Assembly (NCBI GenBank): GCA_016215605.1
Contig: JACRJB010000053.1
Location: 124,001-188,000 of the forward strand
Source of the DNA: Rhodopseudomonas palustris
GTDB lineage: Bacteria > Pseudomonadota > Alphaproteobacteria > Rhizobiales > Xanthobacteraceae
Length of the DNA: 64,000 nucleotides
Reading direction: 5' to 3'
Within the stretch, counting starts at the first letter, position 1, and every line of letters begins with the position of its first letter. A model generated the notes under the pieces. It was not told the origin of the DNA. It worked only from the letters and a program-made list of their open reading frames with translations, and made no database searches. Below are positions 17,192-26,624 of the stretch, in pieces. Both the position numbers and the translations under genes were made by a program.

Positions 17192-19117
17192 ATGTCCAAT
17201 GCGCGCGGCAACCCCACTCGACGGCTATCCGTAGCGACGGGCTTTTTTGTCGCGATGGTCTGCATCTCGATCGTCGGATTGAGCGCTTGGCGGGAATTGG
17301 GTTCGCGGGCAGCCGACCTGAAGAACGCCGAGGTCGAAACCAGCAATCTGGCGCGTTCGCTGACTCAATACGCCGACGATACGTTCGAATTGGCCGACAA
17401 TTTTCTGATGTCGACGGTAAGCCGCCTGGAGATGGACGGCGGGTCGTTCGCCGCGATTGCACGGCTTAGGAAGGTGCTGGAATCGCGCCGACCCGGGTTG
17501 GGGCGGATACGGGGTTTGTTCGTGTACGACAGCACCGGCCGCTGGCTTGCCACTACGGAGGAAGTCGATATCGGGGGGCTCAATAATGGCGACCGCGACT
17601 ACTTCAGATTCCACCGCGAATCGAGCGACCGCGGAACACATCTTGGCGATCCGGTGAAGAGCAGATCCGGGGGCCAATGGATCGTCACCGCGTCCCGGCG
17701 TTTCGACAATGCCGATGGATCCTTCGCCGGGGTCGTCCTCGCGACCGTAGACGTCGCGCACTTCTCCCAATTCTTCGGAAAGTTCGACATCGGACCGAAC
17801 GGCTCGGTCTCGATGCTGAGCAGGTCCGGCGTCATGCTGGCCCGGATGCCGGAAGACGAGTCCTACATCGGCCGCGACATGTCCGGGACGGCATTGATAA
17901 AGGATCTTCCCGCCCGTCCGCGGGAGAGTGTCTATTACTTCCGGTCCCCGTTGGACGGACGCGAGCGCCTGAGTTCGTACATGGTGAGCACCCGCTATCC
18001 GCTGGTACTCCTCGCGACCAAGGCGAAGGACGACGTCCTCGCCGGTTGGCGGCAGGAAGCGACGAGCCGGATGATCTTCGTTACTGGTCTCGCATCGGTC
18101 ATCGGGACTATCGGCCTTTTCCTTGTGCGGCAATTGGCTCAACGCCAGCGCATGGTAGCCGCGCTTCGCGCCCAAGAGGCGGATTTCCGGCTCTTAGCGG
18201 AAGAATCGAGCGACATGGTGATGCGGGTGGGGTTGGACGAGCGGATCGTATACGTCTCTCCGTCATGCTCGCGTGTGCTCGGTTGGGATGCCACGTCGCT
18301 GCGAGGCACGTCGGCATTGGGTGGTGTGAATGCCGCGGATCTTGGCCAGGTCGAACGGGCCGTCGCCGACCTGAAGCGGGGTGCCATCGAAGAGACCAAG
18401 ATCGTCTACCGCACGCAGCATCGCGAAAAAAAGGAAATCTGGCTGGAAACGGCGCTGCGGGCGACACGTAGCCCCGAAACCGGCGAGATCGACGGGGTGG
18501 TCGCGATCTCGCGCGACATGACGGAACATAAAGTCCTTGAACAGAAGCTTGCCGCCCTGGCTACGACCGATAGCCTGACAGGCCTCGCCAATCGGCGGCA
18601 ATTCGACGAACGGCTTCAGGAGGAGTGGGCGCGCGCGACGAGGGACGGCACGCCTTTGTCGTTGCTCATGATCGATCTGGACCACTTCAAGCGCTTTAAC
18701 GATCACTACGGACATCAATCCGGCGATGGGGCACTGCGTGCGCTGGCCGCCATTCTTGTTTCAGAAGCCCTCCGGCCTGCCGATCTCCCGGCAAGATACG
18801 GCGGAGAAGAGTTCGTGATGCTCCTGCCCAAGACGGATTTGCAGGGCTGCCAACGCGTCGGTGACCGCGTCCGCAGCGGCTTGCATGAACTTTCGCTACC
18901 CCATGCACAGAACACGCCGCCCAGAATAATGACCGCCAGCGTGGGCGCCGCGACGGCTTGGCCAGGCGCCGCTGGAACGGACTCGGCCAAGTTCGTTGAA
19001 GCCGCCGACCAAGCTATGTATGCGGCCAAAGAAGCGGGCCGGGACCGGCTCGTCCTGGCCGGCCAAGTGATAAGGTGGCCAAGAGACGGCGCTCACTCGG
19101 TACCCTCGGCACGTTAA
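17192..19117 (+). CDS. Cache-PAS-GGDEF diguanylate cyclase
   Basis: This 641-residue membrane protein has TM1 at ~14-34, a periplasmic double-Cache sensor with GRWLATTEEV and NNGDRDYFRFH, TM2 at ~292-312, a PAS domain, then GGDEF. The active-site loop is RYGGEEFVMLLP, with DLDHFKRFND upstream. An inhibitory I-site RPAD sits five residues before GGEEF. All catalytic residues appear intact, so it should make c-di-GMP in response to a periplasmic signal. GGGAGATCATC precedes ATG 17192. It lies in its own unit between two copper blocks; whether it senses metal is unknown. Confidence 0.93.
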   Translation: MSNARGNPTRRLSVATGFFVAMVCISIVGLSAWRELGSRAADLKNAEVETSNLARSLTQYADDTFELADNFLMSTVSRLEMDGGSFAAIARLRKVLESRRPGLGRIRGLFVYDSTGRWLATTEEVDIGGLNNGDRDYFRFHRESSDRGTHLGDPVKSRSGGQWIVTASRRFDNADGSFAGVVLATVDVAHFSQFFGKFDIGPNGSVSMLSRSGVMLARMPEDESYIGRDMSGTALIKDLPARPRESVYYFRSPLDGRERLSSYMVSTRYPLVLLATKAKDDVLAGWRQEATSRMIFVTGLASVIGTIGLFLVRQLAQRQRMVAALRAQEADFRLLAEESSDMVMRVGLDERIVYVSPSCSRVLGWDATSLRGTSALGGVNAADLGQVERAVADLKRGAIEETKIVYRTQHREKKEIWLETALRATRSPETGEIDGVVAISRDMTEHKVLEQKLAALATTDSLTGLANRRQFDERLQEEWARATRDGTPLSLLMIDLDHFKRFNDHYGHQSGDGALRALAAILVSEALRPADLPARYGGEEFVMLLPKTDLQGCQRVGDRVRSGLHELSLPHAQNTPPRIMTASVGAATAWPGAAGTDSAKFVEAADQAMYAAKEAGRDRLVLAGQVIRWPRDGAHSVPSAR

Positions 19118-19341
19118 AGGGATCATGACGTCGAAATCGGAACGCTTGGGGACAGAGAGCGCGAGAATCTGAGGTTGCGATCCCGTCGGACAAACGGAGC
19201 GGATGGGTCGTGGCTCTACCGCACTTCTCTGCCCCGTAAATCGTGGCTGACGCCTGTTGATTCGACAGGTTTGTTTCCGCTGCATGTGGATCTGCTATTT
19301 GGATCGCTTCACAAGTTTCCGCGTTTGTGCTACGATACGAT
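19118..19341. other. Intergenic region upstream of cus operon
   Basis: Likely promoter region of the small protein-ytkA-like-cusCBA unit. No CsoR-type inverted repeat and no clear regulator site were found. Confidence 0.4.
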
Positions 19342-19698
19342 ATGAAGTTGCGTCGCACTATCGATCTATTGCTCGCGGTCCTAGTAATCGTTGGGCTGGC
19401 GTTCGCGCCGCTGGTTACGCCGGCGACGGCTCAGCGGGTGGCTGCGGCGGAGATGGTCGACATGTCGGCAATGATGGGTGACATGTCCTGCTGTGCTGGA
19501 GGGCATGAGACCGAGGGCTGCAAGGACTGCCCGCTCATCGCCATGTGCATGTTGACAGTCGCACTGGCGGAGCCGGCTTCTTCCTGCGCCGTTCGGACTT
19601 CTTTCCAAGCTCATTCGCTTTCATTCGTGCTCTACGACTTGGCTGCCGAAGGCGTGCTCGGTGTGCCTCCTTACCATCCTCCTCGGATCGAGATCTGA
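19342..19698 (+). CDS. Small secreted Met/Cys-rich protein
   Basis: This 118-residue protein has a signal peptide (LLAVLVIVGLAFAPLVTPATA), a Met-rich stretch with a Cys pair (MVDMSAMMGDMSCCAGG) and a Cys cluster CKDCPLIAMCML followed by a hydrophobic segment. It ends PPYHPPRIEI. The layout parallels 5180-5665 and 54897-55283. It leads the cusCBA region, like small copper-induced proteins elsewhere. ATG 19342 gives the cleanest signal peptide; an in-frame start 15 nt upstream is also possible. Function not recognised. Confidence 0.72.
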   Translation: MKLRRTIDLLLAVLVIVGLAFAPLVTPATAQRVAAAEMVDMSAMMGDMSCCAGGHETEGCKDCPLIAMCMLTVALAEPASSCAVRTSFQAHSLSFVLYDLAAEGVLGVPPYHPPRIEI

Positions 19699-19795
19699 GC
19701 GGCGTAAACACGCCGTCTGCCACTGCGACGGCCTAAGCCGCGCGGATAAATGCATGCCGCCTTTGCGGTAGATCAAGATATCAAGGATCTTAAAA

Positions 19796-20200
19796 ATGTA
19801 CAGCTACTACTCCACGCGCGCCCTCTGGGCCGCGGCGGTTGGCATTGCCGTAGCATCTGCCATCTCCACTGCTCGCGCCGATATCAGGGATTACGAATTC
19901 CAACTTGTCGACAAGGCAGTAAAAACGGGCGAAGCGATCATTTCGGTACGCCTCATTCACAAGCCCGACGGCAAACCGGTGTCGGACGCCATAATCTTCG
20001 CGAAGCGGCTCGACATGGCCCCAGATGGCATGGAGACGATGAAAGCCACTATCGATGCGATGCCTAGCTCGGTGCCGGGAGTTTACAAGTTCAAGGCCGC
20101 AGTGACGGCGGAAGGCGGCTGGCAGTTGTCACTCGGTGCCAAGGTCCAAGGCGAGACCGGAACGATCGAAAGCAAGCTTGTACTCAAGGCTACGCCATGA
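19796..20200 (+). CDS. YtkA-like periplasmic protein
   Basis: This 134-residue protein has a signal peptide (cleavage near STARA) and a YtkA/FixH-like immunoglobulin-type beta domain (VRLIHKPDGKPVSDAIIFAKRLDM, then VPGVYKFKAAV and GGWQLSLGAKV). These small domains often accompany Cus efflux genes and cytochrome oxidase assembly genes and may bind copper. Its stop overlaps the cusC start (ATGA), so it is translationally coupled to the efflux operon. Confidence 0.82.
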   Translation: MYSYYSTRALWAAAVGIAVASAISTARADIRDYEFQLVDKAVKTGEAIISVRLIHKPDGKPVSDAIIFAKRLDMAPDGMETMKATIDAMPSSVPGVYKFKAAVTAEGGWQLSLGAKVQGETGTIESKLVLKATP

Positions 20201-21438
20201 CAGGCCCAATCTTGATGCGGTTTGTCGTCATCGGAGCGGCCACGGCTTTGCTGTGGTCATCACCTGCGATGGCTGCCGATCGGAATGATCTTGGTGCAAC
20301 GGTGGAGAGCGTCGTCGCATTCGCACGTCGCCTCAATCCGACCGTCGCCGCCGCGTCGCTTGATTTCGACGCAGCGACACACAAGATCGGAACGGCTGGT
20401 GTCATGGCCGACCCGACGCTCATCCTGGAGGCTTGGGAGGTCAATAGGCAGGGCGTCGGACAGCGTCGCATCGGGTTTGATCAGGAGATCAAACTCTGGG
20501 GCAAATACGGTCTGGAGCGCGACATCGCGCGTTCGGAGGCCGACGCGGCGAAATTCCAAGGGCGCGCAACCGTCACAGAACTCGTCGCACAGGTCGTAGC
20601 CGCTCACGGTGAATACAACGCCGCTTATGAGGCGATCGGAATTGCCACTGACATCAAGCGCCGGTACGACGACATATCAGGGCTATTGCGTTCCCGGTAC
20701 GGGACGACATCGGTCGATCAGCAGGACGTCATCAAGGCTCAGATCGAGGCGGCGACAGCCGAGGGAGATCTCGTTCGTCGGCAAGGCGAACTGAAGTCGG
20801 CGGCGGCGCGTCTCAACTCCTTGATTGGCCGTCCTTCGATGGCCACCTTGGCGGCGCCGACAGGCTTCCGGGCCTTGAAGGCGATCAGCCTTTCGCAAGC
20901 CCAGACACTTGGGCGATCGGCGAACCCGATGCTGGCGCTCGCCGGCGCGCAGAGCATTTCGGCGGCCCAAACCAAATCGCTGACCGACCTGAACTACTAC
21001 CCCGACGTCAATGTCGGCGCGAAGTACGTGCAGCGGCCAGGGATGGAAGACACCGGCGAATTCTCGCTCGGGCTCAAGTTGCCCTTGCGCTACGACGTCA
21101 AGGATGCCGAACAGCGCGCCGCAGGAACGCGCCTCGGCGCCGCACAGGCCAGGAATGAGGCGCTGCGGCTCCGGATCGACGGTCAGATCGCGGATGCCTG
21201 GTTCAGCGTCGATGCGCTGCGCAAGGTCATCCAGATCTATGCATCGCGCCAACTGCCGCCTTCGCGTTCGTCGGTCGACAACGCCAGGAACGGCTTCCAA
21301 GCTGGTTCATCCGATCTCTCGGCGGTCTTCGAGTCGGAGCGAAGGTACCGGGCCGTCCAGCTCGATCTGCTCAAGCTGAAGGTCGAACTGCAATCGAAGC
21401 ATGCCGAACTCGAACGCTTGGCAGGAGGTTCGCTATGA
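20197..21438 (+). CDS. cusC: CusC-like outer-membrane efflux protein
   Basis: This 413-residue TolC-family protein has a signal peptide (LLWSSPAMAADRND) and two helical repeats (for example VEDPTLxLEAWEVN-like MADPTLILEAWEVN and GFDQEIKLWGKYGLERDIA). Unlike the product at 6046-7497 it lacks a lipobox. It is the outer-membrane exit duct for the adaptor and RND pump that follow, with ATGA overlaps on both sides. Translation may begin at 20197 (coupled) or at the Met at 20215. Confidence 0.92.
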   Translation: MTGPILMRFVVIGAATALLWSSPAMAADRNDLGATVESVVAFARRLNPTVAAASLDFDAATHKIGTAGVMADPTLILEAWEVNRQGVGQRRIGFDQEIKLWGKYGLERDIARSEADAAKFQGRATVTELVAQVVAAHGEYNAAYEAIGIATDIKRRYDDISGLLRSRYGTTSVDQQDVIKAQIEAATAEGDLVRRQGELKSAAARLNSLIGRPSMATLAAPTGFRALKAISLSQAQTLGRSANPMLALAGAQSISAAQTKSLTDLNYYPDVNVGAKYVQRPGMEDTGEFSLGLKLPLRYDVKDAEQRAAGTRLGAAQARNEALRLRIDGQIADAWFSVDALRKVIQIYASRQLPPSRSSVDNARNGFQAGSSDLSAVFESERRYRAVQLDLLKLKVELQSKHAELERLAGGSL

Positions 21439-22868
21439 GACGTTCATCTAGCATATTTCTGATCGTGGCGGCGGCATTGGTCGCTGGAGGTACGGGGCTT
21501 GCCATCGGGCGCGCGAACCATCCTTTACCCGCATGGCTGTCCGCCGTACTGCCCGTAACGGCCGATCCGGGGCTTGCCCACTCGGCGCCGACAGGACCGA
21601 TCATCTACTACCGCGATCCGAACGGTGCGCCCAAATATTCGGCGGTGCCTGCAAAGAGCGTTTCAGGCAAGGAATATCTGGCCGTCAGAAGCAGCGAGGA
21701 GGTCAGCTTCGAACGGGCGCCGCCAACGACCACGGCGGAGAAAGTCGGCCAGACGGGCCGCATCCGTTTTTACCGTAATCCAATGGGCCTTCCGGATACC
21801 TCGCCGATACCGAAAAAGGACTCAATGGGGATGAGCTACCTGCCGGTCTACGAAGGTGAGCAGGACGACGAATCGTCGATCAAGGTCAGCGAGGGAAAGC
21901 TGCAGAAAGCGGGCGTCCGGACCGAAGCGGCCGAGCTGCGCACCCTCAACACGATGGTCAGGGCTCCCGGAACGGTGCAGCAGGACGAGCGCCGCATATC
22001 GGTCGTTTCGCTCCGTTTTGAAGGCTTCATTGACACTGTCGGAGACGTCACTACCGGCTCGCACGTAAGCAAGGGGCAGCCCCTGATGCGCGTCTACGGG
22101 CCCAATCTTTCCAGCGCCGCCGCCGAATATCTGTCGGCGCTGAACGCGAGGAGCGACGTGGGAATCGGGGGCCAGGCGTTGAAGGGCGCGCGCCGTCGTC
22201 TTGAAAACCTAGGTGCTCCCGATAGCTTTATAGCAGACATCGAGCGTGCCCGGGAGGTGCCGGTCTACTTGAACTGGCCTGCGCCCCAGGACGGCGAGAT
22301 CGTGGAGCGGACGGCCGTCAATGGCATGCGGGCCGCCCCGGGCGATATTCTGTTCCGGATCGTCGACCGGGGTGTGGTCTGGGTAATGGTGGATGTTGCG
22401 GAACGTGATCTCGCGCTCATAAAGGCCGGACAGAAGGTTGCCGTACGGCCCCGTGCGTATCCAGACCGCCCGTTCACTGGAAAGATCACGGTGATCTACC
22501 CAAACCTCAGAGCTGAGACGCGCACCGCGCGCGTCAGGATCGAACTGCCAAATCCAGACGACGTGCTGCGGCCGGACATGTACGCGGACGTCGAGATAGC
22601 CACGGGGACCGAGGCTCCCGTGGTGACGGTTTCGAGCAGCGCCGTCATCGACAGCGGAGAGCGCCAGCTAGTGTTTCTCGACAAGGGCGACGGCCGGTTT
22701 GAACCGCGGGCCGTAAAGCTCGGACGTCGTGGAGACGGCCGGGTTGAGATCAAGGAGGGACTTGCCGAGAACGACGAGGTTGTTGTCTCCGCGAATTTTC
22801 TTATCGACGCCGAGAGCAACCTTAAGGCTGCGCTCAAGGGCTTGGATACAGGGGAGAAATCGCAATGA
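21435..22868 (+). CDS. cusB: CusB-like periplasmic adaptor of heavy-metal RND pump
   Basis: This 477-residue membrane-fusion protein has one N-terminal TM/signal segment, then two degenerate copies of the CusB metal-ribbon module. The first copy contains YYRDPNGAPKYSAVPAKS and the second FYRNPMGLPDTSPIPKKDSM, neither with the usual Cys pairs. The barrel-sandwich, lipoyl-like and beta-barrel parts follow (FEGFIDTVGDVTTGSHVSKG, GDILFRIVDRGVVWVMVDV). It joins the CusC duct to CusA. It overlaps its neighbours by 4 bp. Confidence 0.94.
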   Translation: MRRSSSIFLIVAAALVAGGTGLAIGRANHPLPAWLSAVLPVTADPGLAHSAPTGPIIYYRDPNGAPKYSAVPAKSVSGKEYLAVRSSEEVSFERAPPTTTAEKVGQTGRIRFYRNPMGLPDTSPIPKKDSMGMSYLPVYEGEQDDESSIKVSEGKLQKAGVRTEAAELRTLNTMVRAPGTVQQDERRISVVSLRFEGFIDTVGDVTTGSHVSKGQPLMRVYGPNLSSAAAEYLSALNARSDVGIGGQALKGARRRLENLGAPDSFIADIERAREVPVYLNWPAPQDGEIVERTAVNGMRAAPGDILFRIVDRGVVWVMVDVAERDLALIKAGQKVAVRPRAYPDRPFTGKITVIYPNLRAETRTARVRIELPNPDDVLRPDMYADVEIATGTEAPVVTVSSSAVIDSGERQLVFLDKGDGRFEPRAVKLGRRGDGRVEIKEGLAENDEVVVSANFLIDAESNLKAALKGLDTGEKSQ

Positions 22869-25800
22869 TCGCGCGCCTCATCAACTGGTCGGCCCGGAAT
22901 CTGATGCTCGTCCTGATAGGAACGGTCTTCGTCGCCGCGGGTGGCCTTTACGCCGTAAAGCACGCTGCGCTTGACGCCATCCCCGACCTATCTGACACCC
23001 AGGTGATCGTCTACACTGAGTACAAAGGCCAAGCGCCCCAGGTCATCGAGGACCAGGTGACCTACCCGCTGACGACGGCGATGCTGACGGTGCCGAAATC
23101 GAAGGTCGTTCGTGGATTTTCGGTGTTTGGCGCGTCGTTCGTCTACATCATCTTTGAAGATGGAACGGACATCTACTGGGCGCGCTCGCGCGTCCTGGAA
23201 TTTCTCAATGCCGCGGCTCGCAAGCTTCCAAGCGGCGTGACGCCGACATTGGGCCCCGATGCCACCGGCGTCGGCTGGGTCTATCAATACGCGCTTCAGT
23301 CCAAGGACAAGTCGCTGGCAGACCTGCGGTCCATACAGGACTGGACCATCCGCTACGGCATCTCCAAAGCCGAGGGCGTCGCCGAAGTCGCCAGCATCGG
23401 CGGCTTTGTGAAGCAGTACAACATCGTAGTGGATCCGAACCGACTGAGGTCGCTTGAGATTCCGCTTGCGAAGGTGCGCGACGCGGTACGAAGCAGCAAC
23501 ATGGATGTCGGCGGACGCACCGTCGAGCTCTCTGAATTCGAATTCATCATCCGGGGCAGAGGCTACGTGAAGAGCCTGTCGGATCTTTCGAATATCGTGC
23601 TCAAGGTAGACAAGGGCACCCCCGTGCTGTTGAAGGACGTCGCTCGGGTCGAGCTTGGTCCAGACGAGCGCCGGGGCATCACCGAACTTAACGGGGAAGG
23701 TGAGGTCGCCAGCGGAATTGCGCTGCAGCGGTTCGGGCAGAACGCGCTCGACGTCATCGACAACGTGAAGTCGCGGTTGTTGGAAATGGCATCGGCGTTG
23801 CCGAAGGACGTAGAGATCATACCGGTCTATGACCGTTCCAACCTCATCCATAGCGCAATCGAGACTTTGAAGCGGACGCTGGCCGAGGAGAGCATCGTCG
23901 TCGCTCTGGTTTGCATCGCGTTTCTGCTTCACGTGCGTAGCGCCCTCGTCGCCATCGTCATGTTGCCGGTCGGGATACTGATGGCGTTCGGAGCCATGAA
24001 GATGCTCGGAATTGGCTCCAACATCATGAGCCTGGGCGGCATCGCGATCGCGATCGGCGCCATGATCGACGGCGCGATTGTCATGATCGAGAACGCCCAC
24101 AAGCACCTCGAACGGGCTCCGCCTGACAAGCCGCGCCTGGAGGTCTTGATCGAAGCGGCGAGCGAGGTTGGCCCAGCGTTGTTCTTCAGCCTGCTGATCA
24201 TCACGGTATCCTTCCTGCCGATCTTCACCATGGAGTCGCAAGAAGGCCGACTGTTCAGCCCGCTGGCTTTCACCAAGACATTCTCGATGGCCGCGGCGGC
24301 GATCCTGTCCATCACGTTGGTACCGGCGCTCATGGTGCTATTCATTCGCGGAAAGATCATCCCGGAGCACAAAAATCCCGTGAACCGATTTTTGATCTGG
24401 GTCTATCGCCCGTTGATCCGTGGTGTGCTGAAGGCCAAGACCGTCACGATCTTTCTCGCCCTTGCTGCTTTGGCAGTGAGTCTCTGGCCGGCCCGACAGC
24501 TCGGGACCGAATTCATGCCGAGCCTGAACGAAGGCACGCTGATGTACATGCCGACGACTCTGCCGGGCCTGTCGGTGACCAAGGCGGCTGAGATTCTGCA
24601 GACCCAGAACCGGATCATTAAGACGTTCCCTGAAGTGGCTTCCGTGTACGGCAAGGCCGGACGCGCTGAGACTGCGACCGATCCTGCACCGACCGAGATG
24701 TTCGAGACGATCGTCAATCTGAAGCCCAAGGAGCAATGGCGAGCAGGAATGACCGTTGACGGACTGATCGCCGATCTGGACAAGGCCTTGCAGTTCCCCG
24801 GGGTCTCCAACGCCTGGACCATGCCTATCAAAGCCCGCACCGACATGCTCGCAACCGGCATTCGAACGCCGATCGGTATCAAGGTGCTAGGAACTGATCT
24901 GGTCGAAATGGAAAAGCTGGCCCGTCAGATCGAGACGGTCGTGAAGGCCGTTCCGGGCACGTCGAGCGCTTATGCGGAGCGGGTCATCGGGGGCTATTAC
25001 CTCGACGTCGTTCCCGACCGTGAAGCGCTTGCCCGCTACGGTCTGATGATCAGTGACGTGCAGGACACGGTGTCGTCGGCACTGGGTGGCGAAACGATCA
25101 CCACGACAGTTGAAGGCCGTGAACGCTACGGCGTCAATCTGCGATACCCGCGCGATCTACGGAGCGATCCGCAGTCGATCGCGCGCGATGTGCTGGTGGC
25201 GATGCCGGGCGGGGGGACCGTTCCTTTGGGCGAAGTCGCCGCCATCAAGCTGACGCGGGGACCTACGTCGATCCGCACGGAGAATGGCCAGCTCGCAGTG
25301 TATATCTTCGTCGACATCCGGGACCGCGATATCGGCGGCTACGTAGCCGACGCAAAGGCGGCCGTTGCGGCCAGCATCCAGTTTCCGCCCGGGAATTACG
25401 TCGTTTGGAGTGGCCAATTCGAATATCTCGAACGTGCGACCGCGCGTCTGAAGATCGTCGTGCCAGTCACGCTGCTGATCATCTTCCTGCTTCTGTATCT
25501 GAACTTCCGACGGCTGACAGAGACGCTGATCGTGATGATGTCGCTGCCGTTCGCGCTGGTCGGGGGCCTATGGCTGATGTGGTGGCTGGGCTTCAACTTT
25601 TCCGTCGCCGTGGCCGTCGGCTTCATCGCACTGGCCGGCGTGGCGGCGGAGACGGGCGTCATCATGCTGATCTATCTCGATCACGCGATGAAAGAGATCC
25701 AGGCCGCCCGGGCAGCGGAAGGCAGGCCCTTCACGCGTTCCGACCTGAACGCGGCGATCATGCTGGGCGCGGTCGAGCGCGTTCGCCCAAAGATGATGAC

Positions 25801-26059
25801 AGTCGTGGCCATCATGGGTGGCTTGATCCCGATATTGTGGAGCACCGGCACTGGCTCGGAAGTCATGCAGCGCATCGCAGTGCCGATGATCGGTGGGATG
25901 ATCTCGTCGACCATTCTCACGCTTGTCGTGATTCCCGCCGTCTACGCCTTGATCAAGGGAGCCGGGCTTCCCGAAGGGCCGGGTGCGGAGGTACCAGACG
26001 AAATGCGCGGGGGTGCCGCAGGGACGAACGATGTCTACAGTCCACAAGCCGCGGAATGA
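22865..26059 (+). CDS. cusA: CusA-type heavy-metal RND efflux pump
   Basis: This 1064-residue HME-RND proton/metal antiporter has 12 TM helices in two sets. The family hallmarks are present: DAIPDLSDTQVIVYTEYKGQ near the N-terminus, GAMIDGAIVMIENAHKHLE in TM4, LMYMPTTLPG, and WTMPIKARTDMLATGIRTP. The latter two segments carry methionines corresponding to the CusA Cu/Ag relay. Full length and intact. It exports Cu(I)/Ag(I) from periplasm or cytoplasm through CusC. It is the last gene of the operon. Confidence 0.96.
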   Translation: MIARLINWSARNLMLVLIGTVFVAAGGLYAVKHAALDAIPDLSDTQVIVYTEYKGQAPQVIEDQVTYPLTTAMLTVPKSKVVRGFSVFGASFVYIIFEDGTDIYWARSRVLEFLNAAARKLPSGVTPTLGPDATGVGWVYQYALQSKDKSLADLRSIQDWTIRYGISKAEGVAEVASIGGFVKQYNIVVDPNRLRSLEIPLAKVRDAVRSSNMDVGGRTVELSEFEFIIRGRGYVKSLSDLSNIVLKVDKGTPVLLKDVARVELGPDERRGITELNGEGEVASGIALQRFGQNALDVIDNVKSRLLEMASALPKDVEIIPVYDRSNLIHSAIETLKRTLAEESIVVALVCIAFLLHVRSALVAIVMLPVGILMAFGAMKMLGIGSNIMSLGGIAIAIGAMIDGAIVMIENAHKHLERAPPDKPRLEVLIEAASEVGPALFFSLLIITVSFLPIFTMESQEGRLFSPLAFTKTFSMAAAAILSITLVPALMVLFIRGKIIPEHKNPVNRFLIWVYRPLIRGVLKAKTVTIFLALAALAVSLWPARQLGTEFMPSLNEGTLMYMPTTLPGLSVTKAAEILQTQNRIIKTFPEVASVYGKAGRAETATDPAPTEMFETIVNLKPKEQWRAGMTVDGLIADLDKALQFPGVSNAWTMPIKARTDMLATGIRTPIGIKVLGTDLVEMEKLARQIETVVKAVPGTSSAYAERVIGGYYLDVVPDREALARYGLMISDVQDTVSSALGGETITTTVEGRERYGVNLRYPRDLRSDPQSIARDVLVAMPGGGTVPLGEVAAIKLTRGPTSIRTENGQLAVYIFVDIRDRDIGGYVADAKAAVAASIQFPPGNYVVWSGQFEYLERATARLKIVVPVTLLIIFLLLYLNFRRLTETLIVMMSLPFALVGGLWLMWWLGFNFSVAVAVGFIALAGVAAETGVIMLIYLDHAMKEIQAARAAEGRPFTRSDLNAAIMLGAVERVRPKMMTVVAIMGGLIPILWSTGTGSEVMQRIAVPMIGGMISSTILTLVVIPAVYALIKGAGLPEGPGAEVPDEMRGGAAGTNDVYSPQAAE

Positions 26060-26381
26060 GAAGTGCGTGAGGTCCTCGGTCCGCGGTGTTGCGCCGAGGC
26101 AGCAAAAGGGGCATCCGCCATTGCTGGTCGCTCGGGCGCGGTAAATTCGATAGATGAAGGCGATACGTGATACGGATCAACAGTGCTTGCGCCGGCACGG
26201 AGTGTCAGGCTCGGGCTGCGCAGTTCCGCCGAGGTCGCCGGAAATTACTTGGGCGATACGTCTCGATGGTTGTCCGCTTGATAGGCGCGTTCGATGGGCC
26301 GTCGCAAACGGCTTTCGCCGCGGATCGGGGCCTTCTCTTTAGAAGGCCGCCGGCCGCGGTCATATTGCCAGTGCAATCAGA
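26060..26381. other. Intergenic region between convergent cusA and the His-rich gene
   Basis: A 6-bp stem (CCTCGG/CCGAGG at 26074-26099) is the only structure I see. No credible gene on either strand. Confidence 0.4.
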
Positions 26382-26624
26382 TTATCGCGGGCCGATGTGA
26401 TGGGGCTCACGTGGACCGCCGTTATAATGGTGGCTGCCGCTGGGTCCAGATTTCCCGGTCTTTGGACCTGTATCTTTCTTACCCATATGATGGGACTCAG
26501 TCTTGGGACCGCCGCTATAGTGGTGGCCGTTTTTTTCCGTGTCTGGCTTCTTCGTCTGTGCCACTGCTGGCAGGGCGACGAATGAGAAAGCGGCAACTGC
26601 GATCAATAGTTTTCGCGCGATCAT
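26382..26624 (-). CDS. Small secreted His-rich repeat protein (HHYxGGP)
   Basis: This 80-residue protein has a clean signal peptide (LLIAVAAFSFVALPAVAQ). The mature part consists of two imperfect repeats, HHYSGGPKTESHHMGKK and HHYNGGPREPHHIGPR, joined by a Lys/Gly/Ser linker. GGAGAAAAAACTC precedes the ATG. Eight His in about 60 mature residues suggest periplasmic Cu, Ni or Zn binding. No named family is known to me. It is convergent with cusA. Confidence 0.75.
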   Translation of the reverse strand: MIARKLLIAVAAFSFVALPAVAQTKKPDTEKNGHHYSGGPKTESHHMGKKDTGPKTGKSGPSGSHHYNGGPREPHHIGPR

